Origin: Bryobacterales bacterium KBS 96
Lineage (GTDB): Bacteria; Acidobacteriota; Terriglobia; Bryobacterales; Bryobacteraceae
Reading direction: 5' to 3'
Length of the DNA stretch: 64,000 bases
Assembly: GCA_000381625.1 (NCBI GenBank)
Contig: KB906767.1
Span: forward strand, 2,210,629-2,274,628
The notes under the pieces are model-generated. The model did no database searches. It saw only the letters and a program-made list of their open reading frames with translations, and was not told the origin of the DNA. Numbering within the stretch: position 1 is the first letter of the stretch; each line of letters begins with the position of its first letter. A program made the translations under genes and the position numbers. Shown here one piece after another: positions 17,521-27,411 of this stretch.

Positions 17521-19824
17521 TTAAGTGACCGGAATTAGCTCCGGCCGACAGCCAGCGGACATGTATTCGCGCAACCGGACTTGCAGATTGCGCCACTTGT
17601 GAGCTTCGAGTAGATATCCGAAAGCACCCATCCGGTCGTTGCCTGGACCTTTCTCCAGCACGCGGCGGTCGCAATCGAGCGCCAGTTGCGCGTACCCGGG
17701 CTGATTCCAGGCATCATCCGTAAAGCTGATAATCGCTCCCGTAGCGCAGGCGAAATTCTTGGGCAGCCGGTTGGTTTCGGCCGAAAACGATGATTGCCGG
17801 ATGCAGCCTATCTGGTTGTTCCAGACCTCGAGAGCGTGACAGAAAATACCACCCGCGCCGCTTGCACTGCGGAGCCGGCAACGGCCGAAGAAGGTGCATT
17901 GCTGGAAGGAAAGGGGCGGACCGTAAGCGTTCACCGGGTCAACGCTTGAGCTGATTGCGAATGCGTTCGCGCCGTCAACATCAGGCGTGGCGCCTGCATC
18001 AACAATCGAATCGTGCAGGGTCAACGCATATACAGCTTCCATGAGGAGCGGTCCGGTAATTGAGCGGCTGATGATGACCTGCGGCATCACTTTGAAGTTG
18101 TGAAGATCCGTGGCGTTGGCGAAACCGAATTCACCATCGAGCTTTGCGCCGGCGATCGCGGTCGACCGGGTTCCGTCCAACTTCAGAATGGACCCGGGGT
18201 CGAGAGTGCATCCGTTAATTTCAAGGCGCGCCACTGCGGCTCGTGCAAGGAGCGGAGTGACGCTCGCGTTATCCGGCGTGAAATAGAGCCCTTGCAGGCG
18301 CACGTTGAGAGTCGAGACCAGTGCATCGATATCGGCCTGGCTTTCGCCGCCGGGAGCTGTGACATCCACCGGGCGAAATGCCAGTGAAGTCTTCAAACGA
18401 ATCACCGGACGGTTGCCATTCACCGCGGCGATAGCCAGCGGATACTTCAGGTTCAGTGTGACGATCCCGTTCTCAACCGTCGTTCCCGCGACGGCGCTCA
18501 GGTCAAGTTCGTGAGTCAGGCTGTCCTCGATTTCGATCAGCACCGGAGAAGACGCGCTGGCCAGGTTATCGAGTGCATGCTGCAATGCCAGAGGATCCTG
18601 CCGCCGCGCTACCGTGCGGCGCTCGACTGTGGATGCAGTCCATTCGGCGGGCAAAGTGAGGTCGACGGGTTGCGCACCGACGGCGCCGGCTGCGCCATAG
18701 GTGAAAGTGGCCAGCAGATCATTTTCGAGTGCACTTGCCTCAGCAGCGGTGGCTACGCCAAAAACTACCCGGCCTCGTCGCGGATCGACCACGATTTCGC
18801 GATTCCCCAGTTCCGGATGAAGTGCATTCTCCCAAGCGCAAAGATTTGCGCCGCGAATTGTCCAGATGTCTGTTGGAAATATAGCCTTCGGAAGATGAAA
18901 TTGCAGACCGACGCCTGTTATCTGAATGGAATCGAGATTCGGCGCGGTTGAGTCATAGACGTTCACCGCAACGTATTCGGCCGGCACGCCGAGCGGAGAA
19001 GCTTCCGTTATACGCGCCTGGGGGATCGGCCCCGGTACTTCATCCATAGTCGAAAGCACTGGCGGAACGGCGCTGGGCAAAACACGCGAAGTGTTGAAGA
19101 GCACGACAGGTTTACCTGTCGGTTCGATATCGAAGCGAGCAGCGAATAAGGCTCCGCCCGGGTCTGTGGGCGTCAACGGAAACTGTCCGCGTGGCGCCGG
19201 CATAGATACAGGCGCCTGAAAAGGAACAAGCCTCCACAGGAAAATTGCAAGGGACGGCAGATTCGGCCGCAGGACTCCGAGTTCAACCGGCCTCAGGTCC
19301 GGATAGTGCGCAAACGGATCGAACGGAGTACTGAGCAGGCTGAGCAGAGCTGGATTTTTGATCGGAACCGTGCCGCCCCGCGCCACGCCCGCAAGTCCGG
19401 GCTTTGTTGATTGCACATCTGGGCGCCGATGATTCAGGTGCTGGAACCAGGTGAGAATTTCGCGCAGCTCAACGCAATGCGCCGCCCATTTCGTCAGGTC
19501 GAAAGCCAGCAGTTCGATCGCATGAGTCGTCCCCTTCATCCGGCGGAGCTCGACCGTATCCGCTACGTCGGCGCGCAAAGTCCACGGTTCGCCTGAGAGC
19601 ACGGAAACACTGAGCAGATCGCCGATATAAGGGATAACCCACGGACTGCATGTCTCTATGAAGAGATCGCGATAGAGCAGGCCGATGTTATCGTGAACAG
19701 CACTGAAGGCCTGCTCTATCAGAGCAAGATACGCCTGCAGTTGTCCTGGAGGCAGTTGCTCGATATCTCGCTGGCGGTAGATCTCCGGCAGCCGCGTGTA
19801 GAGTGGAACCGGTAAATTGCTCAC
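17521..19824 (-). CDS. Phage tail protein gpI-like baseplate protein
   Basis: This 767-residue protein resembles P2 gpI in its first ~150 residues (YTRLPEIYRQRD, IEQAFSAVHDNIGLLYRDLFIETC, PYIGDLLSV, RADVADTVELRRMKGTTHAIELLA). The rest is much longer than phage gpI and seems to include several beta-rich regions with repeated LTLHDSIVDAG-like turns. Its start overlaps the stop of the preceding baseplate J-type gene by four bases (ATGA), which indicates translational coupling. In eCIS, gpI-like proteins connect baseplate wedges to fibres. The C-terminal extension may provide the docking site for the beta-helix protein encoded next. Confidence 0.75.
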   Translation of the reverse strand: MSNLPVPLYTRLPEIYRQRDIEQLPPGQLQAYLALIEQAFSAVHDNIGLLYRDLFIETCSPWVIPYIGDLLSVSVLSGEPWTLRADVADTVELRRMKGTTHAIELLAFDLTKWAAHCVELREILTWFQHLNHRRPDVQSTKPGLAGVARGGTVPIKNPALLSLLSTPFDPFAHYPDLRPVELGVLRPNLPSLAIFLWRLVPFQAPVSMPAPRGQFPLTPTDPGGALFAARFDIEPTGKPVVLFNTSRVLPSAVPPVLSTMDEVPGPIPQARITEASPLGVPAEYVAVNVYDSTAPNLDSIQITGVGLQFHLPKAIFPTDIWTIRGANLCAWENALHPELGNREIVVDPRRGRVVFGVATAAEASALENDLLATFTYGAAGAVGAQPVDLTLPAEWTASTVERRTVARRQDPLALQHALDNLASASSPVLIEIEDSLTHELDLSAVAGTTVENGIVTLNLKYPLAIAAVNGNRPVIRLKTSLAFRPVDVTAPGGESQADIDALVSTLNVRLQGLYFTPDNASVTPLLARAAVARLEINGCTLDPGSILKLDGTRSTAIAGAKLDGEFGFANATDLHNFKVMPQVIISRSITGPLLMEAVYALTLHDSIVDAGATPDVDGANAFAISSSVDPVNAYGPPLSFQQCTFFGRCRLRSASGAGGIFCHALEVWNNQIGCIRQSSFSAETNRLPKNFACATGAIISFTDDAWNQPGYAQLALDCDRRVLEKGPGNDRMGAFGYLLEAHKWRNLQVRLREYMSAGCRPELIPVT

Positions 19825-22361
19825 GGCTTACACACCAAAGCAGAGAAATGTTTTTTGTAGAGCGCGAGCACACGATTATCCGCGCAGGAGATAGTGCGTG
19901 CGAGCGAGGGTGAGGAAGGAGCTGCAAGCGTTGCGGGATCTTCGGCAGTTCCGATCGAACCGAGTGCGGTTACTTGGACCCAGTCGACGCCTTCAACGTT
20001 CTGCACCGTACCTTCAATGCGGCTGGCATATTCTGGTTGTCCCAGGGCCCGCTTATCGATGGAGAAGAGTCCGCCGTCAGGGGCTGCACTTCCATCCGAA
20101 GGCAGGATGCCGAGGGCGCCCGCAACGGACGCCAGGACGGGGGCGGTCTGATAACCGGGCAATAAACTGATTTTCAGACAGAGATATACGTATTCGACGC
20201 TCGCTGCGACTACGAGCACCGAGAAGCGCGCGGCCCCACGAAATGAGTTGGCGGCGGTCATCGCGGATTGTACGGCGCTGAGCTGTGCTGGCGTATCGTG
20301 CGAGAGCAGGACGGTAAGTTTGAGCAAGGGGATGCCGTCCGCGGCGCCCCATATCGCGAGCGCTTTTTCGACGCCGGGAATTGCCAGAGCTTCATATTCG
20401 AAATCGCTCAGGCTCACAATGCGGCCAAGTTCCTGCACCCGGCCGGGCGCGGTCTGGCGGATGTGAGCGGAATTCTCGTCGGCAGTGCCATTGGTCACCT
20501 GGTTATAAAGCCTGAGCAGCTTCAGATTGGCGATCTGCGCATTGGGCTGGGGATCGGCTCCCGATTGCCGGCGCCCGTTCGCGCCGTTTCCACTGCGATA
20601 AGTTGCCGTTACATTGTTGACCCCGGAAGGCAGAATGGCGCCATTTACGCCATCGCCGAACTGGACCCAGGTTTTGCCCGCATTATCTTCCCGGAGAATG
20701 TAAACCTGATCCTTCGGACCGGCCGCAAATAGTAAATCGACCTCAGTCCACTCAATCTGATTGACCAGGATGGCCACTTGTGGTTTCCGCGGCGGAGTGA
20801 GTGATTCATCGAGCAGCCAAGTGAGCGGCGCTTTCGGCAATTCAAAGCTCTGATGGATCTGGCGGGCATCTCCGTTCCCGAGGATCGCGACCGGCTGCGT
20901 TTTGCCCTGGGTCATCGCGACCACGTTACCGAAGACCACCACCTTCGGACTGAGCGTTGGAAAATCCGCAATTGAAAATGCTGTGAGAGCTGGAGCAAGC
21001 GCGAGCGTTCGCACCGCGACGATAGTGGGATCGCCAATTTCCGACCGGTCAATTTTCACCGTTGTTTCTTCCACCCGCGCAGCGGTGTCGTCCTGATTGA
21101 GGATGACAAATTGCAGCAGGCGGCCATCGAGCGCTTCGTAGCTGAGGCCATCTCCGAGATAGGAGAGTTTTCCGGTGTCCGAGCCGGGCGAAAGCTGGCG
21201 CACTCCCGTCACCGCGAAACTCTTTCCGGCAACCTCGTGACAGATCGCGGTCCGGCGATCGGTAAATTCGGGAATGATGAATATCGGGCCACTCGAGGGC
21301 GTGCTCTTCTCAAACGAGATACGAGTGATTCCACCTTGCATGGGACCGATAGAATCGGCGTCGCTCTTTACCGATAAGGCAGTCAGGCTCAGAAACCGGT
21401 TTTGCGGCCCGTGCCCGAAAAAAGAAGTCACCTGGAGATCGACCAGCATGGTGATTCCGGCGGAGAGATCGTTGACCTGCCGTTCAAGCGGGAAACCCTG
21501 TAATATCGCACTTACGGTGATGCCAGTGTCCACGGGCGTGCTCTTCAAAGTGGCGCCGTCGAGCGTGAATTGAGTAGCGGGGGCGTTGTATCCGAAGGCG
21601 CGGAAGGTCCGGTTCAGCTTGTACGCGGTCATTTGTCCCGGCACGTTGTTTCCTTGCCATCCGCCAGCGATCGTGATTACCGTCTGATCGAGAACCGTAG
21701 CGACGCTAGTGATAACCGCGATCTGGCGATTTTGCGAATTGCCGTTATCGACCAGCATGAGTCTGTCATTGGCTTTCAATGTGACGCCGGCCGCGGCAAG
21801 AGAGGCGGGATTGACGCCCAACTGTGTCGTCCCTTTATAGATGCCAGGAATCACGGTCGGCGCATATAGCGAAAAGCGGCTGAGCGGCGGGAGCGCAACG
21901 ATGCCCCGCGAAGTTTCAAAATTCGCCGGGTCCGCCATGCCTTCGATCTGGGCGCTAAACGGGAACCCGGCGGGTATTGTCACCGGCGAGTTGCCGCTGA
22001 TCTCGATGGCAACGTAACCAGTGCCGCCCAGACCTGGTGCTGCGCGGTAGCCCACGAGGCGAGCAATGGCCGCAATGCTTTGAGGCCAGGACGCCGTTCG
22101 GAGCCAGGCTTCGTTCGCATAAAGCTCTTGGTAAAAAGTGAGAATATCGCCGAGGATTGCTGCGCCTTCGATCAGGGCGATACCCGGATCGTCCGCCTTA
22201 CGATGTGTCCAACTCTGCAACAGTGGAGAGCGATCAAGCGCCTCCAGCAGGGCTGCGCGGAAATCCGAGTAGCGCCCGATCCGGTATTCAATACGTGACA
22301 GCGACGGCCGGTTCTCGATAATGGCCGGAAAGTTCAGAGGAACCGCACAGGGACTGCTCAT
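19821..22361 (-). CDS. eCIS baseplate protein, J-type (Afp12-like)
   Basis: This 846-residue protein belongs to the family annotated as 'putative baseplate assembly protein'. The N-terminus has the typical segment DDPGIALIEGAAILGDILTFYQELYANEAWLRTA. The C-terminal third has the baseplate-J core (GRVQELGRIVSLSDFEYEALAIPGVEKALA), followed by a domain with repeated VEGVDWVQV-like strands. It is one of two J-type genes in tandem and overlaps both neighbours by four bases. In Afp/PVC particles the two large J-like proteins (11 and 12) form the wedge ring that holds the sheath closed around the spike hub. Confidence 0.85.
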   Translation of the reverse strand: MSSPCAVPLNFPAIIENRPSLSRIEYRIGRYSDFRAALLEALDRSPLLQSWTHRKADDPGIALIEGAAILGDILTFYQELYANEAWLRTASWPQSIAAIARLVGYRAAPGLGGTGYVAIEISGNSPVTIPAGFPFSAQIEGMADPANFETSRGIVALPPLSRFSLYAPTVIPGIYKGTTQLGVNPASLAAAGVTLKANDRLMLVDNGNSQNRQIAVITSVATVLDQTVITIAGGWQGNNVPGQMTAYKLNRTFRAFGYNAPATQFTLDGATLKSTPVDTGITVSAILQGFPLERQVNDLSAGITMLVDLQVTSFFGHGPQNRFLSLTALSVKSDADSIGPMQGGITRISFEKSTPSSGPIFIIPEFTDRRTAICHEVAGKSFAVTGVRQLSPGSDTGKLSYLGDGLSYEALDGRLLQFVILNQDDTAARVEETTVKIDRSEIGDPTIVAVRTLALAPALTAFSIADFPTLSPKVVVFGNVVAMTQGKTQPVAILGNGDARQIHQSFELPKAPLTWLLDESLTPPRKPQVAILVNQIEWTEVDLLFAAGPKDQVYILREDNAGKTWVQFGDGVNGAILPSGVNNVTATYRSGNGANGRRQSGADPQPNAQIANLKLLRLYNQVTNGTADENSAHIRQTAPGRVQELGRIVSLSDFEYEALAIPGVEKALAIWGAADGIPLLKLTVLLSHDTPAQLSAVQSAMTAANSFRGAARFSVLVVAASVEYVYLCLKISLLPGYQTAPVLASVAGALGILPSDGSAAPDGGLFSIDKRALGQPEYASRIEGTVQNVEGVDWVQVTALGSIGTAEDPATLAAPSSPSLARTISCADNRVLALYKKHFSALVCKP

Positions 22362-24751
22362 TGCCGGCCCCCCAGGTAAGTAAAGGTGATGCTTCCCGTC
22401 TCCATCCGGCTGGGATCATTCTCCACAAGCACAATTTCCTCTGGAGCGATCGGCATCACTTCGGAGTATGTGACCGTCTGGTTCCACCAGCGCGTGATGC
22501 GAATGGAAATCACGTGCTCGACGCCTTCAATCTTCTGCAGCACGCCGTCGATTTCACTGGCATAGAGCGGTTGGCCGAATGTCCAGCGATCTGGATTGAA
22601 GAATGCCTGTCTGCCATCGGGCGTGTAGCTGTTTGAAAATGCCTGCTCGATTACCGGGGCCACGTCGTCGATCCAGTAATCGCGGGAGATGCACACGGCC
22701 ACGACGATGATCAGAGGCACGAATTCCGGCGCCCGTACTTCGATATCTTCTCCGATCAGGTGGACCGAATCCAGTTGTTGCTCAACGGACGCACGGAGCA
22801 CGTCGCTTAACTTCGTCGTGCCCTCCGGATCGATGACCACGCGGACCGTACGCCAACTTCCGATCCACATGTAGAATGCTGCTGCGTTCGCAACGCCGGG
22901 CACTTCTTTGGCGCGTGCCACGTAGTCGGCCAGCGTGACTGCGCGAGACTGATGATAAAGGAATGCCTCCGGTACCCGCCGGCGGATAACGTCCAGCGTT
23001 TCGGGCGCGCGGCCGTCGGTGACGTCAAAGGGATTCCAGCACGTCCCCAAAGCAATGTCCGGCATGCCGGTCGCGTCAAAGTTCACGAGCGAATCCTGCC
23101 CGATGTTGCCGTCAGGGCCGAAGCCGCTCAACCACGAGCACGTAACCGTCGCATCGGACGGAAGTGCGCGGCCATTGGTATCGTCGCCGAAACGGACAAG
23201 AGTCCGCTCGAGTTCATCGGTTTCTACCACAAAATCCCGATCGATCAATGGATCACTGTGGATGAGATCGGTCTGTTCCGTCCACGCCGAGGTCCCGCTG
23301 GCGTCGGTAACCATCACGACAACCGTGCTGACGGAAGGCTCGAGCCCGCCTGGGGCCGTGTTCGTCCAGAGCACGGGGAACACAGGCGGAAGACGGCATT
23401 CGGCGGCGCCAGCAGCGTTGATCTCAAAGTGGTAGTTCCCTGGGCTGAGTGGCGTTCCCGGCGGCAGGTATTGGAAGTTCTTCGGATTGCCCTGGGCCAT
23501 GTCGAGCAGGTTGCCATGGAACAGTGAGACACCGGGCACGCGCACACCGTCAATATGGACAACAAAGCAGTAATTAAAGGCGAGGGCATCCTGTTGCCGC
23601 CATTGCACGTGTACAACTGGAGCTGAGGTCAGCGGATCGGTGAGCAGTTGCGCGCCGGTCAGGACGAGAATCTGGCGCTGTTGCATGTTGCGGTCTGCTG
23701 CCATGCCGGTTGACGGATTCAACCACTCCTCGATCAGCAGGCGTGTAATCTCACCCGTGTTAATCAGATTCACCGCCTCGGCCGCATCCGCGAAGCTCGA
23801 GAACGCTAGGTCAGCCTGGGTTGCCCCGGCGGCCAGGGATGGAATGGCGTCGCTCCACGTATAAAGAGGAATGCTGCTGAACAGCGCATGCACGAACTGT
23901 GGCTTCTTAGTGACGAACCAGATGGTCGACGGAAGTTTGGGATCTGGTCCCGTCCAGGCTCTCTGCATCGCGGGCACAGTAAAGGAGGCCGAGCCGGGGA
24001 AATTCAGGGCCAGCACGGTGCTGGCCTGATTTCCCTCGTGAATGAAGTAATCCATCAGGCGCGCGTGGCGGCGCAGAGAGATTCGCTTCTCCGCCGTCGA
24101 AAGGTACGCCTCCTTCATGACGCGATCCTGATAGTTGCTCAACTCATCCGCCGCCGCGCTGAAGAGATCAAGGAGCACGACATCGAGCGATGCCTCCGAG
24201 GTCGGCTGCCACCTCGGGACTCGCTGCATCATGGCGGAGATCAGCGTGTGGCGGAATGAGTCGTAATCCTTCGCAAGATAGTCGATGGCAGGTTGGTCTG
24301 TGGCTCGTGGATAAGAAACCAGCGGTGTGCAGTTCGCGCTGAAACAGCCGGGACGAAAACGAAAGATGAATTGGGAAAATATCGGATCGAAGCCGTCCTG
24401 CTGAATAGTGAGCGTGTAGCGGCTGTAGTCTCCAACCGGAGCAATGGTTAGCTGGAGTGTCTGCGCCGCTGAGTGTACGAGCTTCGTTACCTGGACTTGC
24501 CCGGAAAGCGGACCGGCGGCAACCCGCTCGCCGCCAGTGATTGGTACAAGCGTCCACATCGCGGCTGGAGTGCTTTCGGCTGCAACCAGATCGCCGAGAT
24601 GCTGGTCATTGAAGAACTGAAGCTCCAGAATGCCGTATGCCGGCGGACTCGATGGATCGAGTTGCATCAGGCCGAAGTCGATGCCGTTCAACGTACCCAG
24701 CGAGCGCGCACGCGCGGCCCGAGCATTCGGATCGTACAGAATCGTGCTCAC
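22358..24751 (-). CDS. eCIS baseplate protein, J-type (Afp11-like)
   Basis: This protein of about 797 residues starts at GTG 24751, which overlaps the stop of the gp25 gene and follows GAGGAGC. It contains AIDYLAKDYDSFRHTLISAM and VVLLDLFSAAADELSNYQDRVMKEAYLSTA, the signature of 'putative baseplate assembly protein', and a C-terminal baseplate-J domain (SRAVTLADYVARAKEVPGVANAAAF). The open frame extends 44 codons further upstream inside the gp25 gene but without family likeness. Together with the next gene it would form the heterodimeric wedge of the baseplate. Confidence 0.85.
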   Translation of the reverse strand: MSTILYDPNARAARARSLGTLNGIDFGLMQLDPSSPPAYGILELQFFNDQHLGDLVAAESTPAAMWTLVPITGGERVAAGPLSGQVQVTKLVHSAAQTLQLTIAPVGDYSRYTLTIQQDGFDPIFSQFIFRFRPGCFSANCTPLVSYPRATDQPAIDYLAKDYDSFRHTLISAMMQRVPRWQPTSEASLDVVLLDLFSAAADELSNYQDRVMKEAYLSTAEKRISLRRHARLMDYFIHEGNQASTVLALNFPGSASFTVPAMQRAWTGPDPKLPSTIWFVTKKPQFVHALFSSIPLYTWSDAIPSLAAGATQADLAFSSFADAAEAVNLINTGEITRLLIEEWLNPSTGMAADRNMQQRQILVLTGAQLLTDPLTSAPVVHVQWRQQDALAFNYCFVVHIDGVRVPGVSLFHGNLLDMAQGNPKNFQYLPPGTPLSPGNYHFEINAAGAAECRLPPVFPVLWTNTAPGGLEPSVSTVVVMVTDASGTSAWTEQTDLIHSDPLIDRDFVVETDELERTLVRFGDDTNGRALPSDATVTCSWLSGFGPDGNIGQDSLVNFDATGMPDIALGTCWNPFDVTDGRAPETLDVIRRRVPEAFLYHQSRAVTLADYVARAKEVPGVANAAAFYMWIGSWRTVRVVIDPEGTTKLSDVLRASVEQQLDSVHLIGEDIEVRAPEFVPLIIVVAVCISRDYWIDDVAPVIEQAFSNSYTPDGRQAFFNPDRWTFGQPLYASEIDGVLQKIEGVEHVISIRITRWWNQTVTYSEVMPIAPEEIVLVENDPSRMETGSITFTYLGGRQ

Positions 24752-25122
24752 AGCGCGCTCCTCTGAAACACTGCCTGCACGGTCGATGTGGCGCCCGCGA
24801 CCTGATAAGTGATAACAATGCTGATTGCGGAACCGCTCGATGACACGTCGACGTTCTGCAGGTTCACCCGGCCTGCCAGCCATGTCTGGATTGCCTGTGT
24901 CAGCGTCGCTTTGGCAATCGAAACTGTGTTCTCGTCAGTCGATTCGAACAAGAGCCGCGTGACGCCTCCGCCGAACGCCGGAAGAAAGAGCCGCTCGCCC
25001 GGATTTGTCAGCACGAGTTGCTCCAGTTCCTGCAGCACCTCCGCGTCGAGTGTGCCGGCGGTCAGAGTGCGCCCGTCTTTGGCGATCCCGAATGGAAACG
25101 AGAGATGGCGGCCGGTGCTCAT
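24748..25122 (-). CDS. gp25/GPW-family baseplate protein (Afp9-like)
   Basis: This 124-residue protein matches the gp25-like lysozyme-fold family. It has FPFGIAKDGRTLTAG, then the conserved VLQELEQLVLTNPGERLFLPAFGGGVTRLLFE, and ends in a beta strand. gp25 homologues, with no lysozyme activity, join the baseplate wedges to the first sheath ring. Its start overlaps the stop of the PAAR-like gene by four bases, and its stop overlaps the GTG of the J-type gene, so the three are translationally coupled. Confidence 0.9.
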   Translation of the reverse strand: MSTGRHLSFPFGIAKDGRTLTAGTLDAEVLQELEQLVLTNPGERLFLPAFGGGVTRLLFESTDENTVSIAKATLTQAIQTWLAGRVNLQNVDVSSSGSAISIVITYQVAGATSTVQAVFQRSAL

Positions 25123-25448
25123 ATCGCATCAAGCTCCGCTGCAGGCGCGCTCGCAATGGCGGTTCCTTGCGGCGCGCCTGCGGCATTCAGACAATTGCCA
25201 ATGCTGGTCTCGAGCAACACTCCAGCGCCATTCACTTTGAGTCTGGTGGCCGCGGCGCTCCATTGCACCAGCACGCATGGGCTGTAGGTAGTGCCTGGCG
25301 TAAACGGACAACCTACGATGGGATGCTGATCTGTTTCGAGCAATGCGGGGCTCCCGTCGGCGAACAAAAGCGCGTTGGTAGTAAACAGCAGCGCCATTCC
25401 TCCGTGCATACATCGCACCTGGCTTGCGGTCGTGAGAACAGCAGGCAC
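25119..25448 (-). CDS. PAAR-like spike-tip protein
   Basis: This 109-residue protein has the fold signature of small PAAR-like tips: MPAVLTTASQVRCMHGG at the start, TDQHPIVGCPFTPGTTYSPCVLVQW in the middle, and VLLETSIGNCLNAAGAPQG at the end. The conserved cysteines and His fit a metal-stabilised cone. It lies directly after the gpV spike gene and overlaps it by one base, as expected for a protein that caps the spike trimer (Afp10-like). Tip proteins can also carry toxins, but this one has no extension. Confidence 0.8.
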   Translation of the reverse strand: MPAVLTTASQVRCMHGGMALLFTTNALLFADGSPALLETDQHPIVGCPFTPGTTYSPCVLVQWSAAATRLKVNGAGVLLETSIGNCLNAAGAPQGTAIASAPAAELDAI

Positions 25449-25975
25449 TATTCACCAACCGCCGTATTGCCTTGCAGGCTGATCCCCTGAGTGTTCAGCG
25501 TAACCGTGGCCGCATCGGTTGAAAGTTTGATTCCGTCGGAGCTGAGCGTGATCGAAGGGCCATCGGGATGTTGCAATGAGAGCTCGTTCTTGTCATCGTC
25601 CATTACGAGGGCGAGTCCCCCGGTGGTAACAAACGTGCGAATTTTGGGTCCTGCCTGTGACGGCATGTCGCCTGTTCCCCACCAACAGCCAACCCAGATC
25701 GGTTGCGAAGGATCGCCCGCTTCAAATTCAATCCACACGCCATCGTCTTTTTCGGGAATGGCAACCAGTCCATGGGACGGCCCGGCGAATGGGACGCAGG
25801 GAATCGCGATGCCGGGCTGATCCTGCAGCACGTCCGGAACAGAGACCTTCAATTTCCCGATGTCATCGCCGGTCAATGCTTCGAGCACAATGCCGCGATA
25901 TTTCCCAAAATAGTGCGACCGCCGCTCTTCCGCGATCTCCTGCAGCAGGGTTTCAGTCTGAGTATCCATGCCCAT
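25448..25975 (-). CDS. Spike protein, gpV/gp5-like OB-fold
   Basis: This 175-residue protein is the gpV-like half of the spike. It has an OB-fold (FGKYRGIVLEALTGDDIGKLKVSVP, HGLVAIPEKDDGVWIEFEAGDPSQPIWVGCWWG) and a C-terminal beta-helical needle (ELSLQHPDGPSITLSSDGIKLSTDAATVTLNTQG). In VgrG and Afp8 this is fused to the gp27-like hub; here the hub is a separate gene just upstream, nine bases away. The needle is short, so the PAAR-like protein encoded next probably completes the tip. Confidence 0.88.
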   Translation of the reverse strand: MGMDTQTETLLQEIAEERRSHYFGKYRGIVLEALTGDDIGKLKVSVPDVLQDQPGIAIPCVPFAGPSHGLVAIPEKDDGVWIEFEAGDPSQPIWVGCWWGTGDMPSQAGPKIRTFVTTGGLALVMDDDKNELSLQHPDGPSITLSSDGIKLSTDAATVTLNTQGISLQGNTAVGE

Positions 25976-25984
25976 GAACCTCGG

Positions 25985-27103
25985 CTAATGCACCTCCGCA
26001 GGAACCTGCGGTGGAGGACTGTTGGTTCCGGCGGATTCAGCATTGCGAATCACGCGGAACTTTTGTCCGTAACTGTTGCGCGTCAGCGTGTGCGTTACCT
26101 GCTCAATCAGCCATAGCCCGCTGAGGGCGCCGTTGATGCCCAATACGGAAACATATTGATAAGGCTGCAACACCGACGTGTAAGTCTCTTTCATGACTTC
26201 GCCGTGCGCCTTCAGCGCATAAGCAGACCGTTCGGAAGCCGCCTGTACGGCGCGCGCCAGCGTGAGCGCGTCGGTCTGACCTGGCTTCAGCAGGCGCAGG
26301 ATCTCGGGCCCTGGTCCGGGTTCTTCCCCCTGTAACCTGATATCACCGAGATCGGCAGTGCGGTTTTCGGTGCTGCGCTTCTTCAGATCGACCTGGGCCG
26401 ATTTGAACTTTGCGCGCTGCCCGACCGTTTGATCGCTCTCGAACGAGAATATATTCGCGCCCTGGCCCAAAAGGATCATTGGAGCCAGCCCAAAGTCTTT
26501 CTTCGGATCAGGATCGAGCTTGAAACAGCCGATGCTTTTTCCCTGAGAATCTCCACACGCGACGTAAGCGTGCATATGCTGCCGCTTCGCGAGGCGTCGC
26601 AAACACTCCATCTGTGTACCGCGGATTACGGTGCTCTTGAAAACCGGATTGGAGGGCGCCGGGGCCGGATCGATGTCCATTGAGGCGATCTGCGGCGCCT
26701 GCTGATAAATCTGCCGCGCCACCTTGTCATCCGAGCCTTGAAGCGGAGTAACGTTTTCATCCCGATGCAGAAAAAAGCTGTCATCGCTTACTACCAGCGT
26801 CAATTTGCTTTGCCCAGGCTGGCTGTACATTGCGGATTCGATATTCACGATCGGGCCGTCGATAAGCGGCGTCCAGGCAGCGCTCCGTATCTGCACCTCC
26901 AGCCGGATGCGTGTCATGCCTTGCAAAAACGTCTCGGTCTCGCCGTCCCAAACGCCTTTGGTTCGCACGCACACCGGAACATCAAAGCGCCCGTAACATG
27001 CTTTGTCCATCTCCTGATCGATGTTGATGTCCTCGAAACGCGAGAGCTGATCATTGGTAGCCGCCGTTCCGTTGATGTACAGCCGGTAGCGTGCGAAAGT
27101 CAT
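25985..27103 (-). CDS. Hub protein, gpD/gp27-like (Afp8 N-terminal half)
   Basis: This 372-residue protein corresponds to the phage late control gene D family. It has RYRLYINGTAATNDQL, FEDINIDQEMDKACYGRFDV, a hub beta-barrel region with LTLVVSDDSFFLHRDENV, and the conserved LRRLAKRQHMHAYV. The final section (LSGLWLIEQVTHTLTRNSYGQKFRVIRN) is typical of gpD C-termini. The hub trimer links the tube to the spike. It follows the LysM-like gene by one base or less and precedes the gpV gene. Confidence 0.88.
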   Translation of the reverse strand: MTFARYRLYINGTAATNDQLSRFEDINIDQEMDKACYGRFDVPVCVRTKGVWDGETETFLQGMTRIRLEVQIRSAAWTPLIDGPIVNIESAMYSQPGQSKLTLVVSDDSFFLHRDENVTPLQGSDDKVARQIYQQAPQIASMDIDPAPAPSNPVFKSTVIRGTQMECLRRLAKRQHMHAYVACGDSQGKSIGCFKLDPDPKKDFGLAPMILLGQGANIFSFESDQTVGQRAKFKSAQVDLKKRSTENRTADLGDIRLQGEEPGPGPEILRLLKPGQTDALTLARAVQAASERSAYALKAHGEVMKETYTSVLQPYQYVSVLGINGALSGLWLIEQVTHTLTRNSYGQKFRVIRNAESAGTNSPPPQVPAEVH

Positions 27104-27400
27104 CTACGTCTCCGGCACCACGATGCTGAGTTGTTGTGCGTTTTCGTCATCCGCGAGCCATTGCACTAGCAGATCGTTCGCATCGAGAGCGCTGTTCGCA
27201 TCGGCGACGTGCCAGTACCGAGTGGCATCCGAATACATACGATAAGCGATGACATCTAAGCGGTCGTTCGATGTGACTGGCGTTAGATCTCCCGGCGTAC
27301 TGGGGATGGTTCGCAGTTGCACGGCATTGATCTGCGTACCATCCGGAAGCGCCATCTGAATCTGCGGTGTGTTTGCGTAGCGCGATGTTTTGAGAAACAT
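27104..27400 (-). CDS. LysM-like tail protein (Afp7 C-terminal equivalent)
   Basis: This 98-residue protein starts at ATG 27400 with TAGGAGG upstream. It contains a LysM-like segment: DLTPVTSNDRLDVIAYRMYSD then YWHVADANSALDANDLLV. In Afp7/Pvc7 such a LysM domain is fused behind the CIS-tube domain; here the two are separate, adjacent genes. gp53/LysM-type proteins cement the hub to the wedges in contractile baseplates. The longer open frame upstream overlaps the previous gene and lacks support. Confidence 0.8.
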   Translation of the reverse strand: MFLKTSRYANTPQIQMALPDGTQINAVQLRTIPSTPGDLTPVTSNDRLDVIAYRMYSDATRYWHVADANSALDANDLLVQWLADDENAQQLSIVVPET

Positions 27401-27411
27401 ATCCGTGCCTC